64,000 nt of DNA from assembly GCF_007183175.1 (NCBI RefSeq), contig NZ_AP019807.1, positions 2,276,001 to 2,340,000 on the forward strand, in the 5' to 3' direction. The position numbers and the translations under genes are program-made. This document shows, one piece after another, positions 1-9,161 of the stretch. This DNA is from Microbulbifer sp. GL-2 (GTDB lineage Bacteria > Pseudomonadota > Gammaproteobacteria > Pseudomonadales > Cellvibrionaceae). Position 1 is the stretch's first letter; each line of letters opens with the position of its first letter. The notes under the pieces were generated by a model. It was not told the DNA's origin, did no database searches, and was given only the letters and a program-made list of their open reading frames with translations.

Positions 1-119
1 CCTTTAATGCAGGCTTGATGGCCGCACAGATGCTGTCACTAACCGATGCCGAGTTGCAACAGCGGTTAATTGCCTGGAGGGAGCAACAAAGTGAGCAAGT
101 GCCCTTGTCCGTGGAGTAG
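1..119 (+). CDS. purE: N5-carboxyaminoimidazole ribonucleotide mutase, C-terminal end (partial)
   Basis: Only the last 38 codons are inside the window, read in the frame starting at base 3 and ending with TAG at 117-119. The visible peptide begins FNAGLMAAQML and ends PLSVE, which fits the C-terminal helix of PurE. PurE converts N5-CAIR to CAIR in purine biosynthesis. It lies 5 bases upstream of purK on the same strand, the usual purEK order, so the two are almost certainly co-transcribed. The identity rests on the short tail plus this context. Confidence 0.8.
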   Translation, partial: FNAGLMAAQMLSLTDAELQQRLIAWREQQSEQVPLSVE

Positions 120-124
120 GGCCA

Positions 125-1222
125 ATGAGTGAGCGAACCAGACATGTCGCTATTGTCGGTTGTGGACAACTGGCACAGATGATGGCGCAGGAGGGCCAGG
201 CACTCGGTATTTCTTTCAGCTTCCTCGCTGAGGAGGGAGAAAATACCCGTTGCGTGGAAGGACTTGGTGTCCTTGTTAACCTTAAAGATCATGAGAGCGG
301 AGAGGCGTTATACCGGGCCCTGGGCTGTCCACAGGTGATCACCGCTGAGCGCGAGCAGGTGGATGTGGGATTACTGCGTAACTTACAGCAGTTCTGTGCG
401 GTCTATCCCGACCCCCATGTTTTTGAAAAAGCCCAGCACCGCTTGCGGGAGAAGCTGGCTCTGACAGAAAGCGGACTGCCAGTGGCGCCTTTTTTACCTG
501 CATTGGGGGCTGATGAACTGTGGCGAGCCCTGAACACCCTGGGTTACCCAGCATTTATTAAAAGTTGTGAAAACGGCTACGATGGGAAAAACCAATGGCG
601 GGTAAAGAACCAGGCGCAGCTTGAAGAGGCCATTGAGGAAGCCCAGAGCCACCCTTGCGTGGTGGAAGCGGCAGTAGATTTTTCCTGTGAAGTTTCCCTG
701 GTTGGAGTGCGGTCAGTATCTGGAGAAGTGAAAACCTACCCTCTGACTGAAAATTATCATCGTCAGGGCACACTGCTGGTTTCCAAAGCGCCATTCCATA
801 ACTCTCACTTGATGGAACAGGCTCGCGCTTATCTGGATAAATTGATGAGCGATTGGAGCTATGTGGGCGCACTGACCCTGGAGTGCTTCGTGACTACCGA
901 AGGGCTTATTGTCAACGAGATAGCGCCTAGAGTGCACAACAGTGGTCACTGGACCCTGGTAGGTGCAGACACCAGCCAATTCGCCAACCACTTACGTGCC
1001 ATTCTCGATATGCCCCTGGGAGATACGGAATGTCCCAGCCCGACAGCGATGATTAATATGCTCGGTGTGAATAAATCACCATCGCAGAAAAATGAAGGTG
1101 TTTGGCTCTACGGCAAAAGTTTGAGGGAGGGACGCAAGATGGGACACATTATTCTCGTAGATGACTGCGTCCATAAACTATCTCAACGCAGTGATGCTGT
1201 TATTGCCGAGTTGTACGCTTAA
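125..1222 (+). CDS. purK: N5-carboxyaminoimidazole ribonucleotide synthase
   Basis: The 365-residue protein is an ATP-grasp enzyme that carboxylates AIR to N5-CAIR using ATP and bicarbonate, the step before PurE in purine biosynthesis. The N-terminal Rossmann-like segment has the GCGQLAQMM motif near residue 12. The ATP-grasp part contains KSCENGYDGK (about 145-154), a variant of the usual KTRRGGYDGKG, and the metal-binding end NEIAPRVHNSGH (about 264-275), which is highly typical. Length matches the family (about 355-380). ATG follows the purE stop by 5 bases. A strong hairpin lies just downstream. Function is secure; the altered phosphate-loop sequence is a mild oddity. Confidence 0.95.
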   Translation: MSERTRHVAIVGCGQLAQMMAQEGQALGISFSFLAEEGENTRCVEGLGVLVNLKDHESGEALYRALGCPQVITAEREQVDVGLLRNLQQFCAVYPDPHVFEKAQHRLREKLALTESGLPVAPFLPALGADELWRALNTLGYPAFIKSCENGYDGKNQWRVKNQAQLEEAIEEAQSHPCVVEAAVDFSCEVSLVGVRSVSGEVKTYPLTENYHRQGTLLVSKAPFHNSHLMEQARAYLDKLMSDWSYVGALTLECFVTTEGLIVNEIAPRVHNSGHWTLVGADTSQFANHLRAILDMPLGDTECPSPTAMINMLGVNKSPSQKNEGVWLYGKSLREGRKMGHIILVDDCVHKLSQRSDAVIAELYA

Positions 1223-1233
1223 TTCATATCTGG

Positions 1234-1265
1234 AAGGGACCGCTTTTAGCGAAGGTCCCTTTTCG
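1234..1265. terminator. bidirectional terminator between purK and mrpG
   Basis: The arms AAGGGACC (1234-1241) and GGTCCCTT (1254-1261) form an 8-bp stem, with a short inner GC/GC pairing in the loop. T residues follow on the + strand and T residues also follow on the - strand. It sits between convergent purK and the mrp operon and overlaps the mrpG stop codon, so it can serve both. Confidence 0.75.
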
Positions 1266-1593
1266 GATTTTTAAAGCGGGGCTGGGCTGAAGTTCCTCGC
1301 CACATAGGGGTACCAACCCGGTAGGCAGCGCGTGCGATCATATGCACGCCTACCGGCACCGTAAGTAGCAGGAACAGGATTGCTGCCACTGCCCGTGCAG
1401 TCACCTGGGTATCATGAAATAAAGTGGCCACTCCTGCGAGTAAAAGGCCACAGCAGAGTGTGGCGGCCTTACCGGAGGTGCTCATACGAGTGTAAAAATC
1501 CGGCATGCGCAATAAACCCAGGGCGGCGCTGAATCCAAAAGCGCTGCCTACCAGTATCAGTACGGCAATAAAGACCTCATCGAAAACCTCCAC
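1246..1593 (-). CDS. mrpG: Mrp Na+/H+ antiporter subunit G
   Basis: This 115-residue membrane protein has three hydrophobic segments. The motif LGLLRMPDFYTRMSTSGKAAT (about residues 26-46) is the signature of MrpG/MnhG/PhaG. The subunit is a small part of the hetero-oligomeric Mrp complex, which exchanges cytoplasmic Na+ for H+ at the inner membrane. The gene is last in the operon and overlaps the end of mrpF by 17 bases. The C-terminal tail beyond about residue 90 is polar and variable. It runs into the hairpin shared with purK. Confidence 0.92.
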   Translation of the reverse strand: MEVFDEVFIAVLILVGSAFGFSAALGLLRMPDFYTRMSTSGKAATLCCGLLLAGVATLFHDTQVTARAVAAILFLLLTVPVGVHMIARAAYRVGTPMWRGTSAQPRFKNPKRDLR

Positions 1594-1915
1594 TACCGCC
1601 TCCTTCGTGAATTACGGTTTTCTTACCACTCTTTTCAATAAAGCGGGCGAAGGCCACACTCACCAGGAACGCCACCAGAGCCAGTGCTATAGCCGCATCC
1701 AGGTACACTGGTTGCCCTGAGGCAATGGCTAAAAGCGCACAGTAAGCCACTGCAAGAATATTCAACACATCCAAAGCGACTACCCGATCAGCGAGCGTGG
1801 GCCCAAAAAATATACGCAGAAAACACATCACCAGTGCCAACAGCAGCATCAGCGAGGAAATATTGATTGCCATCACGATAATGGGGGAATGTATATCGGC
1901 AATAGTTATCGGCAT
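1577..1915 (-). CDS. mrpF: Mrp Na+/H+ antiporter subunit F
   Basis: The 112-residue protein has three membrane spans. The segment GPTLADRVVALDVLNI (about residues 38-53) is the MrpF/MnhF hallmark. It is an accessory subunit of the Mrp antiporter complex in the inner membrane. Its ATG overlaps the mrpE stop and its 3' end overlaps mrpG, the tight coupling typical of mrp operons. The C-terminal stretch HEGGGSGGFR is glycine-rich. Confidence 0.92.
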   Translation of the reverse strand: MPITIADIHSPIIVMAINISSLMLLLALVMCFLRIFFGPTLADRVVALDVLNILAVAYCALLAIASGQPVYLDAAIALALVAFLVSVAFARFIEKSGKKTVIHEGGGSGGFR

Positions 1916-2394
1916 CAGGAGAAGGCCTCCCTTACCCGCTTTTCGAAGCCTTGATGAATCTCCTCGCGAAAAGCCTCCGGATCGTCCACAAACATGGTGT
2001 GAACCAGAAGCTCAGAGTGATCCCGAGTAATCTCCAGTACCATGGTCCCCGGAGTCAGGGAGATTAAATTGGTGAGAATAAAGATTTGGTTGCGGTCCGT
2101 AATTTCCAAGGGAATACGCACAACCATGGGGCGGCTTTTTAGTTTTGGGGAAAATACTTCATAAGCTGCGCGCAGGCTGGAGAGCACCAGTTCCTGCAGG
2201 AAAAAAACAGAAAGGTGTGCGAAACGTGGCAGGCGATGAAAGTACTTACTCCCACCGGGTAAGCTGGGGGAAACTCTCAGGGCTAAATAGCCGATAAAAA
2301 AACCAAAGCAGAGGTTCGTCAGTGTTGCATTGCCGGTAAGCGCGGACCAGCTGATCGCCAGTAACAGGTTGAGTAAAAATACGCGCATACTCAA
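1915..2394 (-). CDS. mrpE: Mrp Na+/H+ antiporter subunit E
   Basis: This 159-residue protein belongs to the MrpE/MnhE family. An N-terminal membrane hairpin (about 1-45) is followed by an amphipathic domain containing NLISLTPGTM (about 108-117), the most conserved family stretch, and a final acidic-basic tail. It is required for assembly or stability of Mrp complexes. It overlaps mrpD by 4 bases and mrpF by 1, so translation is probably coupled. Length is normal. Confidence 0.92.
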   Translation of the reverse strand: MSMRVFLLNLLLAISWSALTGNATLTNLCFGFFIGYLALRVSPSLPGGSKYFHRLPRFAHLSVFFLQELVLSSLRAAYEVFSPKLKSRPMVVRIPLEITDRNQIFILTNLISLTPGTMVLEITRDHSELLVHTMFVDDPEAFREEIHQGFEKRVREAFS

Positions 2395-3913
2395 TGATTT
2401 CCCGTGTATTGGGTGGAACCCTGGCCCAGTACTGCATTCAGGTAGCCACTTGGCTCCAGCAGTTCATTGGCGGCATCCAGAGAGTAGTCAATGAAAGGTT
2501 CCGGCACCAAACCCAGTCCCAGGGTAATTAATGCCAGCAGGGCCACCGGTAGTAAACGTTGCAGCCTTTCATTACGCGGTATCTCGTATAAATTGCAGCA
2601 ATAGCTTTTTGGGTGGTCCTTCCAAAATACCTCTGCCCAGATCTTACTCATTGAATACAGGGTCAGTGCGCCGGTAACCAGTGCCACTGCAGCAACTAAA
2701 TAAGCGGCCTGGTCAAGGCTGGCCTTTAACAACAATAGCTTGGCCCAGAAACCCGACAGGGGGGGAAAGCCGGCAAGGCTGAAGGCGGCAATAAAGAAGA
2801 AGGTGGAAAGTAGTGGACTGGCTTGGTAAATCCCGCCAATTTCACTCAATTCATAGCTGCCCGTGAGACGCTGGGCGGTCCCGCTGATCAGGAATAAATT
2901 GGTCTTGGCAACGATATTGTGCACCATGTAAAAAACAGAGCCAGCCAGTGCCAGGGGGGAATTAAGAGCCAAACCGAGTACTAAAAAACCGATCTGGCTA
3001 ATGATATGAAAAGCGAGAATCTTGCGAAATTCATACTGTGCAGCTGCACCTAACACGCCGGTGAGCATAGTGAGCAATGCGGTGCCCAAAAGAATATTGT
3101 GTGTAAAGCCCAAATCTGTGGGGAATATCAGGGTAAAGGTACGAATCAGGGCGTAAACGCCAACCTTGGTCAGAAGCCCGGCAAATACGGCAGTGACGGT
3201 TACCGGAGGTGCATGGTAAGAGGCCGGTAACCAGAAAAACAAAGGAAATATGGCTGCCTTGATGCCAAAAGCACTGATAAATAGTACTGCCAGGGCGGAA
3301 ACCGCTACAGGGTTATCTACAGTAGCCAGGGAAATATGCAGTTGCGCCATATTCAGAGTGCCGGTCAGCCCGTAGATCATGCCAATTGATGTGAGCATCA
3401 GCAGGGTGGACACCAGATTCAGGGCCACATACTTGATCCCCCATCCAACTGGATGCGGTCCCCTCCCAAAACCAACAGGGCAAATGAGGCGATCAGCATC
3501 ACCTCAAACCAGACATACAAATTAAATAAGTCACCGGTAATAAAGCTGCCACAAACCCCAGCTAATAAAAGCTGGAAAAAGCTGTGGAACCCCAGTTTTA
3601 CCCGCCTTTCATCAATATCTGAGAGAGAAAACAATGAGACGCAGAGCCCCACAATTGCGCTGATCAGTAGCATCACAGCGCTTAAACGGTCTGCAACCAG
3701 GGTAATACCAAAAGGGGCTGCCCAGCCCCCCATCTGTTCGGCACGAGTGCCACCGGTTTCCACCAGGATCACAATAGAAATCGCTACTGCGAGCATCAGT
3801 ACACAACCGAAAATAGAAAGAGAGCCGCAGAGCAAGCGCCGTCCTCGTGCCGGGAATGTGGCGAGCGCAGTAAAAATGGGTATCAGAAAGGGCAGTGCCA
3901 GTAACCAGCTCAA
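2391..3913 (-). pseudogene. mrpD: Mrp antiporter subunit D (NuoN-like), split by a 1-base frameshift
   Basis: The gene is read as two frames: residues 1-164 from ATG at 3913 to a stop at 3419, and a 345-residue remainder in another frame down to 2391. Adding one base to the five-C run at 3438-3442 joins them (GGS becomes GGIKYVALN) and gives about 507 residues, the normal MrpD length. The parts carry NuoL/M/N-type features: many membrane spans, FEVMLIASF near the end of part one, and HAPPVTVTAVFAGLLTKVGVY in part two. MrpD is a proton-channel-like subunit and essential for Mrp function, so a true break would disable the operon. All other subunits look intact, which favours a base-call error over real decay. 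Confidence 0.85.
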
Positions 3914-4284
3914 GGGAGTTTTTTCCTCTTGGGCCTTACCGGCTCAGCGATACGCATGGAGTCTACGTCCAGGGTACCAAGCACCTTATAGGCTTGTGCA
4001 ATCAGCGCCAGGGCAAAGGCCAGCAGACCAAACCCGATGACAATGGCAGTCAGAATTAAGGCTTGTGGCAGTGGATTGGCAACCGGCAACGGCGGTACAT
4101 CCATCCCTTCAGGAACCAGGGCCGGTGAGGCGCGAGTCAACCTGCCTGTGATAAAAATTGCCAGGTTGGCAGCATTACTGATCAGCACCAGTCCAAACAG
4201 GTAGTGCAACAGGTCCCTTGCCAACATAAGGTAGACACCCGTGGCTATCAGTATGCCGACAACAAGTGCGATTGGGCCCTCCAT
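3910..4284 (-). CDS. mrpC: Mrp Na+/H+ antiporter subunit C (NuoK-like)
   Basis: The product has 124 residues and three membrane spans and is homologous to NuoK. Seen motifs are GVYLMLARDLLHYLFGLVLIS (about 17-37) and NPLPQALILTAIVIGF (about 68-83), both characteristic of MrpC. I chose the ATG at 4284 because it lies one base after the mrpB stop and begins MEGPIAL; an upstream in-frame start would overlap mrpB by 66 bases and add a non-family leader. The 3' end overlaps mrpD by 4 bases. It belongs to the membrane arm of the antiporter. Confidence 0.92.
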   Translation of the reverse strand: MEGPIALVVGILIATGVYLMLARDLLHYLFGLVLISNAANLAIFITGRLTRASPALVPEGMDVPPLPVANPLPQALILTAIVIGFGLLAFALALIAQAYKVLGTLDVDSMRIAEPVRPKRKKLP

Positions 4285-4285
4285 A

Positions 4286-4705
4286 TCAAGCAGCCTCTTC
4301 CAGGGCAAAAATAAGGGTAAGTACTGCACCGAGTATTGCCAGGTAAACACCTATATCGAAAATCAACACATTACTGATTGAGATGCCGCCAAAGCCTTTA
4401 TTACCGGTCAACTGAAACCACTGGGCAGAGAAGGGCGCCTCGCCGGCAAAAGCTGCCAGCATGCCGGAAAGTGCCGCGATCAACACGCCAATAACTGCCA
4501 GGTTGCCCGGAGGAATCCTCAGGGCTCTTTGTGCAGACTCAATGCCCCAGGCCATGGCAAAGAGAGCGAATGCTGAAGCGGCGATCAATCCGGCAATAAA
4601 ACCCCCACCGGGATAATTGTGGCCGCGCAACAGCATATATACCGAGAAAACCAGAATCAGCGCCACCAGCACTCGGGTCGCAGTTTGCAGTATCAGGGAA
4701 TTCAC
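4286..4705 (-). CDS. mrpB: Mrp Na+/H+ antiporter subunit B
   Basis: This 139-residue protein has four membrane spans. The sequence GHNYPGGGFIAGLIAASAF (about 28-46) and the downstream ISNVLIFDIGVYLAILG are the MrpB/MnhB family signatures. It overlaps the mrpA stop by 4 bases and ends one base before the mrpC start. Here MrpB is a separate polypeptide, so the operon is the seven-gene group 1 type, not the six-gene type with a fused MrpA-B. Confidence 0.93.
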   Translation of the reverse strand: MNSLILQTATRVLVALILVFSVYMLLRGHNYPGGGFIAGLIAASAFALFAMAWGIESAQRALRIPPGNLAVIGVLIAALSGMLAAFAGEAPFSAQWFQLTGNKGFGGISISNVLIFDIGVYLAILGAVLTLIFALEEAA

Positions 4706-6987
4706 TGTTTACCCCGCCGTAATTGGTGACCCAGTAATGTTACTGCCGCTACCGCAGCGGTAAATACCACGATAATTTCACCAAAAGTATCCAGCGCGCG
4801 GAAGTCCACCAGGATGACATTTACGATATTGCGTCCATGTCCCTCAGGTACTGCAGCCTCCTCAAAAAAGTTGCTGGTGGGACTATCGAAAGGCGTTTGT
4901 AATACCGCGAAAATACTCAGAGTTACCAGCAGGCCGACAACGCCGCCCAAAAGAGCATCCCGTGGGCGAAAGCGAATCTTCCTTCCAGGGCTGAATACTG
5001 GTAGGCGAGGCAATATCGCTGCAACCAATACCAGATACAGGGTTTCCACCAATAGCTGGGTAATCGCCACATCCGGGGCACCAAAAAACAGGTAAATTAA
5101 TGCAACCCCCACACCCAGAGCTCCGAGCGCACAGATCGCAATCAGCGGCTTGCGTGCACTACCAGCCATAAAGGCACCACCCACGGTAAGTAAAAAGGCG
5201 GCCCATTCCTTTAGGTTCAGGCTCGGCCAATTGTATTGCAGAGAGAACTCACCGGTGCGTAATAAGGCGTAGGCAAGAAGCACAGAAACGGTGACAAAAA
5301 TTACGCTCAGGTAACGTCGCATAATCCCGTTTTGTAATATCCGGGTTTGCAGCGCGGCAAAAGATCGTAGCAGCTCCAGGGACTTGTCCCAGAGCAGGTC
5401 GGCACTGGTGGGTGCATATTTGAAATCCCATGCCAGCCAGGCGCGCAAGTTGCGCAGCCCCAGGTACATGGTAACGCCCAAGCCAAAGGTGAGAATACTC
5501 ATCAGCAATGGAATGTTGAGACCATGCCAGAGCCGCAAATCGATGCTCTCCGGGATACCCAGCACAGCTGTAAGGGCCGGCTCCACCAGCCCTCCACCGA
5601 CAAGGTCCGGTGCCAGGCCAAAGGTAAACCCCAGGCAGCTGAGCACCAGAGGACTTATCCACAGCCCTGGTGATGCCTCATGGATGGAGGGGAAATTGTG
5701 TGGTCGTTTCCCTAGGAAGGGTTTCAAAGCCACCATACCAGCCACGGTGACAGTTACTGCATTGGCGAACACTGCAGCAGTGGATACCAGGGCGGGCTCA
5801 GAGGCTACTGCCAGAGCGCCTTCGTACTTTAATTCTTTACCGATAAATCCTAGGAATGGCGGGAAGCCCGCCATAGAAAGTGCCGAGGCGAGGGCGGTAA
5901 AAAAAGTGATAGGCATGGCGCGCCCAAGTGCACCCAGTTTAATCATATTGCGGGTGCCAGTTTGCTTATCAATGATACCCACCACCATAAATAGAGCGGC
6001 CTTATAGAAAGAATGCACTATTAAGAAAGTAATAGCGGCCGCTACCGCAGCCGAGGCATCGGAACCCAGAAACATGGTCAGGGTACCGAGGGCGATCATT
6101 GTGGTGTAGGCCAGGGCTAGCTTCAGATCCGTTTGGCGCAGGGCAGCCACAGCCGCCACTGTTGCTGTGGCAGCACCGGTACAGGTCAAAATCCACTCCC
6201 AAACTTCTGTCTGCGCCAATACCGGGTGTAGGCGTGCCAACAGATAAATACCGGCTTTTACCATAGTGGCGGAGTGCAGGTAGGCACTGACAGGAGTGGG
6301 TGCAGCCATTGCATTGGGCAGCCAGAAATGAAATGGCAACTGGGCGGATTTGGCGAAGGCGCCGATTAATATAAGAATCAAGATCGGTACATAAAGGGGA
6401 CTTGCTCGTACCGTCTCACCGGAAGCCAGCACCTGTACCATATCAAAACTGCTCGCAACAGAGCCGAGCAGTAGGAGTCCTGCCAAAAGGCAAAGCCCCC
6501 CGAGAGTTGTTACCAGTAAAGCCTGCAGGGCTGAACGGCGGGCAATTGCGCTGGTGTTATTAAAGCCAATTAGCAGGTAGCTGGCGATGGTGGTAATTTC
6601 CCAGAATACAAACAGGGTAATCAGGTCGCCGGCGAGCACCAGACCTAACATCCCGATCATAAACAGGTAGAGGTATAGGTAGAAGCGGCGTAGCTGCAGA
6701 TGTCCACGTAAATAGGATGCAGCATAGATAGCAATAAAAACGCCAATACCGCTGATCAACAGAGCAAAAAGAAAACTCAGGCCATCGACTAAAAAACGCA
6801 AGGAAACACCCAGATCCTCTACCCAGGTGACACCAAAAGTAAGTTCGCGGCCGGCGGATATCTCCGGCATATAGAGCAGTAAAGCCAGTGCCAAAATAGC
6901 GGGAGGCACAGGGGAGAGCAGGGCGATCAGTCTCCCCGGCTCGGTTTGTTCGCTCTTGCGACTATCCGTGTCGCCAACTGCGCCCAT
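4702..6987 (-). CDS. mrpA: Mrp Na+/H+ antiporter subunit A (NuoL-like)
   Basis: At 761 residues this is the largest Mrp subunit, a NuoL homologue with about 20 membrane spans. Visible features are an N-terminal DGLSFLFALLISGIGVFI stretch, FVFWEITTIASYLLIGF, and HSATMVKAGIYLLARLHP with the conserved lysine thought to lie on the ion path, plus a C-terminal extension containing GAPDVAITQLLVETL, typical of full-length MrpA. I placed the start at the ATG at 6987, preceded by GGGGATCG, rather than the TTG one codon upstream. It opens the operon, which confers Na+/alkali tolerance and pH homeostasis, fitting a marine organism. Confidence 0.94.
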   Translation of the reverse strand: MGAVGDTDSRKSEQTEPGRLIALLSPVPPAILALALLLYMPEISAGRELTFGVTWVEDLGVSLRFLVDGLSFLFALLISGIGVFIAIYAASYLRGHLQLRRFYLYLYLFMIGMLGLVLAGDLITLFVFWEITTIASYLLIGFNNTSAIARRSALQALLVTTLGGLCLLAGLLLLGSVASSFDMVQVLASGETVRASPLYVPILILILIGAFAKSAQLPFHFWLPNAMAAPTPVSAYLHSATMVKAGIYLLARLHPVLAQTEVWEWILTCTGAATATVAAVAALRQTDLKLALAYTTMIALGTLTMFLGSDASAAVAAAITFLIVHSFYKAALFMVVGIIDKQTGTRNMIKLGALGRAMPITFFTALASALSMAGFPPFLGFIGKELKYEGALAVASEPALVSTAAVFANAVTVTVAGMVALKPFLGKRPHNFPSIHEASPGLWISPLVLSCLGFTFGLAPDLVGGGLVEPALTAVLGIPESIDLRLWHGLNIPLLMSILTFGLGVTMYLGLRNLRAWLAWDFKYAPTSADLLWDKSLELLRSFAALQTRILQNGIMRRYLSVIFVTVSVLLAYALLRTGEFSLQYNWPSLNLKEWAAFLLTVGGAFMAGSARKPLIAICALGALGVGVALIYLFFGAPDVAITQLLVETLYLVLVAAILPRLPVFSPGRKIRFRPRDALLGGVVGLLVTLSIFAVLQTPFDSPTSNFFEEAAVPEGHGRNIVNVILVDFRALDTFGEIIVVFTAAVAAVTLLGHQLRRGKQ

Positions 6988-7331
6988 CAATCGATCCCCA
7001 ATTACCTCGATCTATTTTAGGAGGGAATCGGCAGGAAAGGAGAAGTGAAAATTTAGGCGCCGTGACTGAGACTGTTAAGAGGCTAAGTGAGAGCGAGGAT
7101 GTATTTTGGGAAGTAGTCCCATCAGTTGACAGCTCAAAGGATGAGTTTAACTTCTCTTTTATTCATGTCCCGCAAAAAATTGAACTGGTGCCTTTCTCCC
7201 CCTGTCAACCGGGTTTGGGAATAAAAAATGAAATTAGTGTGCTGTTAATAACTCTGTATGGGGCACAAGTAATGATAATTATCCCCACTGTTTATCCAGC
7301 TGAAATTGTCCTTGCCTTGATAAAATCGTCG
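6988..7331. other. intergenic region upstream of mrpA
   Basis: This 344-base gap lies between the mrpA start and the 3' end of the pirin gene. It should hold the mrp promoter. A 107-codon GTG reading frame crosses it on the + strand, but it has no clear ribosome binding site or recognisable protein and it runs into the pirin gene antisense, so I do not call it. No terminator or riboswitch is evident. Confidence 0.5.
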
Positions 7332-8024
7332 TCAGGATGGCAGATCAAACCACAGGGCGATCAAACCACCTCCTGTTGCGCGTAACTGTACATTTTCTTT
7401 GTAGATTCCAATCCCATCACCATCCATCAGGTTGATATCGTCATTTAAAGAGCCTATGCCCTCAATGACATGCAGGTAGCCAGGGCGCTTGCTGGTATCC
7501 AGATCTACATTTTCTTCGCTCTTTAATTGCAACCGGTATAAGCTGGCATTCTGCTGTAGGGATAGAGAGCCGTCGCGCCCATCTGGAGTTACCAGAGGCG
7601 TCAGTCTTTCATCTTGAATAATTGACTTCTGCTCGTATCCAGGCTTGATACCCTGGCGGTTTGGTTGAATCCATATTTGCAGAAATTTCAATCTTTGCGA
7701 TGTTGAATGGTTATATTCCGAATGGGTGATGCCTGTTCCTGCACTCATGCGTTGAACTTCGCCAGCGGGAACCACAAAGCGGTTACCTTCGCTATCAGCA
7801 TGTTCAATTGCGCCCTCCAGGATGTAAGAAATTATCTCCATATCCCGATGACCGTGTGTATCAAAACCAGCGCCGGGGCTGACGGTATCATCATTGATTA
7901 CTCTTAGTACAGAAAATCCCATATGCTTTCGGTCGTAGAAGTGCCCGAAAGAGAAGGTATGCCTGCTTTTCAGCCATCCGAAGTTAGTGCTTCCACGTTC
8001 CTGCGCCGGTCTAAAGTAATACAT
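7332..8024 (-). CDS. pirin family protein (YhhW/YhaK-like)
   Basis: The product has 230 residues and a bicupin fold. The N-terminal cupin shows RPAQERG, HTFSFGHFYD, and metal ligands in THGHRDME (about 57-64) and GITHSEYN (about 97-104), matching the H, H, H, E set of YhhW-type pirins, some of which have quercetinase activity. ATG at 8024 is chosen because GGAG lies 7 bases upstream and the family begins M[IY]YxRxAxERG. It is the last gene of a cluster whose order matches E. coli yqjF-yqjG...yhaJ-yhaK. An inverted repeat at 8115-8131 upstream suggests control by the neighbouring LysR protein. The physiological substrate is unknown. Confidence 0.88.
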   Translation of the reverse strand: MYYFRPAQERGSTNFGWLKSRHTFSFGHFYDRKHMGFSVLRVINDDTVSPGAGFDTHGHRDMEIISYILEGAIEHADSEGNRFVVPAGEVQRMSAGTGITHSEYNHSTSQRLKFLQIWIQPNRQGIKPGYEQKSIIQDERLTPLVTPDGRDGSLSLQQNASLYRLQLKSEENVDLDTSKRPGYLHVIEGIGSLNDDINLMDGDGIGIYKENVQLRATGGGLIALWFDLPS

Positions 8025-8114
8025 GACAAGCTCCAAATACTTGGATATAGATCTTTATATATTTATTTTATTGGAAAATATTAAAGATAAACATCGGATA
8101 GATATGGATCTGTT

Positions 8115-8131
8115 GTTCGATTAATACGAAC
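8115..8131. promoter_or_regulatory. LysR-type operator, box 1 (upstream of pirin)
   Basis: The perfect inverted repeat GTTCG-N7-CGAAC includes a T-N11-A core. It lies about 90 bases upstream of the pirin ATG, and nearly the same element (ATTCG-N7-CGAAT) precedes the lysR gene. It is a likely site for the adjacent LysR regulator. Confidence 0.55.
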
Positions 8132-8164
8132 TTTCTAAGGGGGTTGGAAAAGCACATGCTAAGT

Positions 8165-9067
8165 CTAATGTTCTTCTTGAGTGGGCATAGTCAAAGTGAG
8201 TAGTCTCAACTCGCCAATAAATTCCCGAGCAGCGGGGCCCAGGCTGTCATTATCTTTAAAGTTCAAATAAAAACTGGCTGTACGGGATGCACCCTTCTCC
8301 AACAAAAGACGTTTTAATATGCCGCTATCCAATAGTGGTGCGACAATTGGCATGGGTAGCCAGGCATACCCCATTCCCTGGCAAATGAGTTCTGTTGATG
8401 CACGCAGGCTACTCACAGTCCAGCGCTGCTCTGCGCCCAGCCATCCAGAATCGACATTGGATTGAGTGGCTGAATCCCTCACGATAATCTGCCGGTAGGA
8501 TTTTAAATCGTCATGGCTTAATTTGCGTTCGAAATGATTCAGCGGATGATTGATATGTGCGACTGCTATAAACTCTATTGTGCAGATCTCTTCATTGAGG
8601 TTATCCTCCATGGTCATTGGGGATAAACCCAGGTCTACAGCGCCTTCCTGAATCAATTCATTGGTGCCGGATAAAATGGTATCGATAATATCAATATTGG
8701 TTTGTGGGAATATTCCGGATACCTTTTCCAAGGCTTTAAATACCACTTGCTGGGGAAAGGCACCATCTACTGCAATACGCAACTCGGACTCCACCCCTCC
8801 ACTGATAGTCTCCGCTATAGCCTCTATGCGTGAAACCTCATCCAGCAAGTATTTTCCGCGGCGTAACATCAGCTGTCCTGCCTCGGTTAATACAACCCTG
8901 CGCCCCGATACTTCAAACAGCTTTACTCCCAGGGCCGACTCCAGATTGCCAACGGCGTGGTGAATACTCGACTGGCTTTTATGCACTACCGTTGAGGCCT
9001 GGTTAAAGCCTCCTGCATCCACTACGGCCTTAAACATGCGCCATTGTTCCAGGGTGGTTTTTTGCAT
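8165..9067 (-). CDS. LysR family transcriptional regulator (YhaJ-like)
   Basis: The 300-residue protein has an N-terminal winged helix-turn-helix (about 6-65, with FNQASTVVHKSQSSIHHAVGNLE) and a periplasmic-binding-like effector domain (about 90-290). Length is normal for LTTRs. RBS GGAGA lies upstream of the ATG at 9067. Gene order doxX-yqjG-lysR-pirin mirrors E. coli yqjF-yqjG-...-yhaJ-yhaK, where YhaJ activates yqjF in response to aromatic or quinone stress. By analogy it may sense electrophiles or quinones; that role is inferred. An inverted repeat at 9145-9161 upstream suggests autoregulation. Confidence 0.88.
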   Translation of the reverse strand: MQKTTLEQWRMFKAVVDAGGFNQASTVVHKSQSSIHHAVGNLESALGVKLFEVSGRRVVLTEAGQLMLRRGKYLLDEVSRIEAIAETISGGVESELRIAVDGAFPQQVVFKALEKVSGIFPQTNIDIIDTILSGTNELIQEGAVDLGLSPMTMEDNLNEEICTIEFIAVAHINHPLNHFERKLSHDDLKSYRQIIVRDSATQSNVDSGWLGAEQRWTVSSLRASTELICQGMGYAWLPMPIVAPLLDSGILKRLLLEKGASRTASFYLNFKDNDSLGPAAREFIGELRLLTLTMPTQEEH

Positions 9068-9144
9068 GGATCTCCTCTCCCGTCGATCAATGAAATACTA
9101 ACTGCATTTCCGGTCTGACCATTCGACTAAGGAGTTACTTTAAT

Positions 9145-9161
9145 ATTCGTATGAACCGAAT
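9145..9161. promoter_or_regulatory. LysR-type operator, box 2 (upstream of lysR)
   Basis: ATTCG-N7-CGAAT is a perfect inverted repeat with a T-N11-A core about 80 bases upstream of the lysR start, the normal place for LTTR autoregulation. It matches box 1 in arms and spacing. Further TTCG half-sites lie nearby (about 9122 and 9188). Confidence 0.55.

Noticed and set aside
7062..7385. 107-codon + strand frame upstream of mrpA
   Set aside because: GTG start, no RBS, no protein-like pattern, and its 3' part is antisense to the pirin gene.
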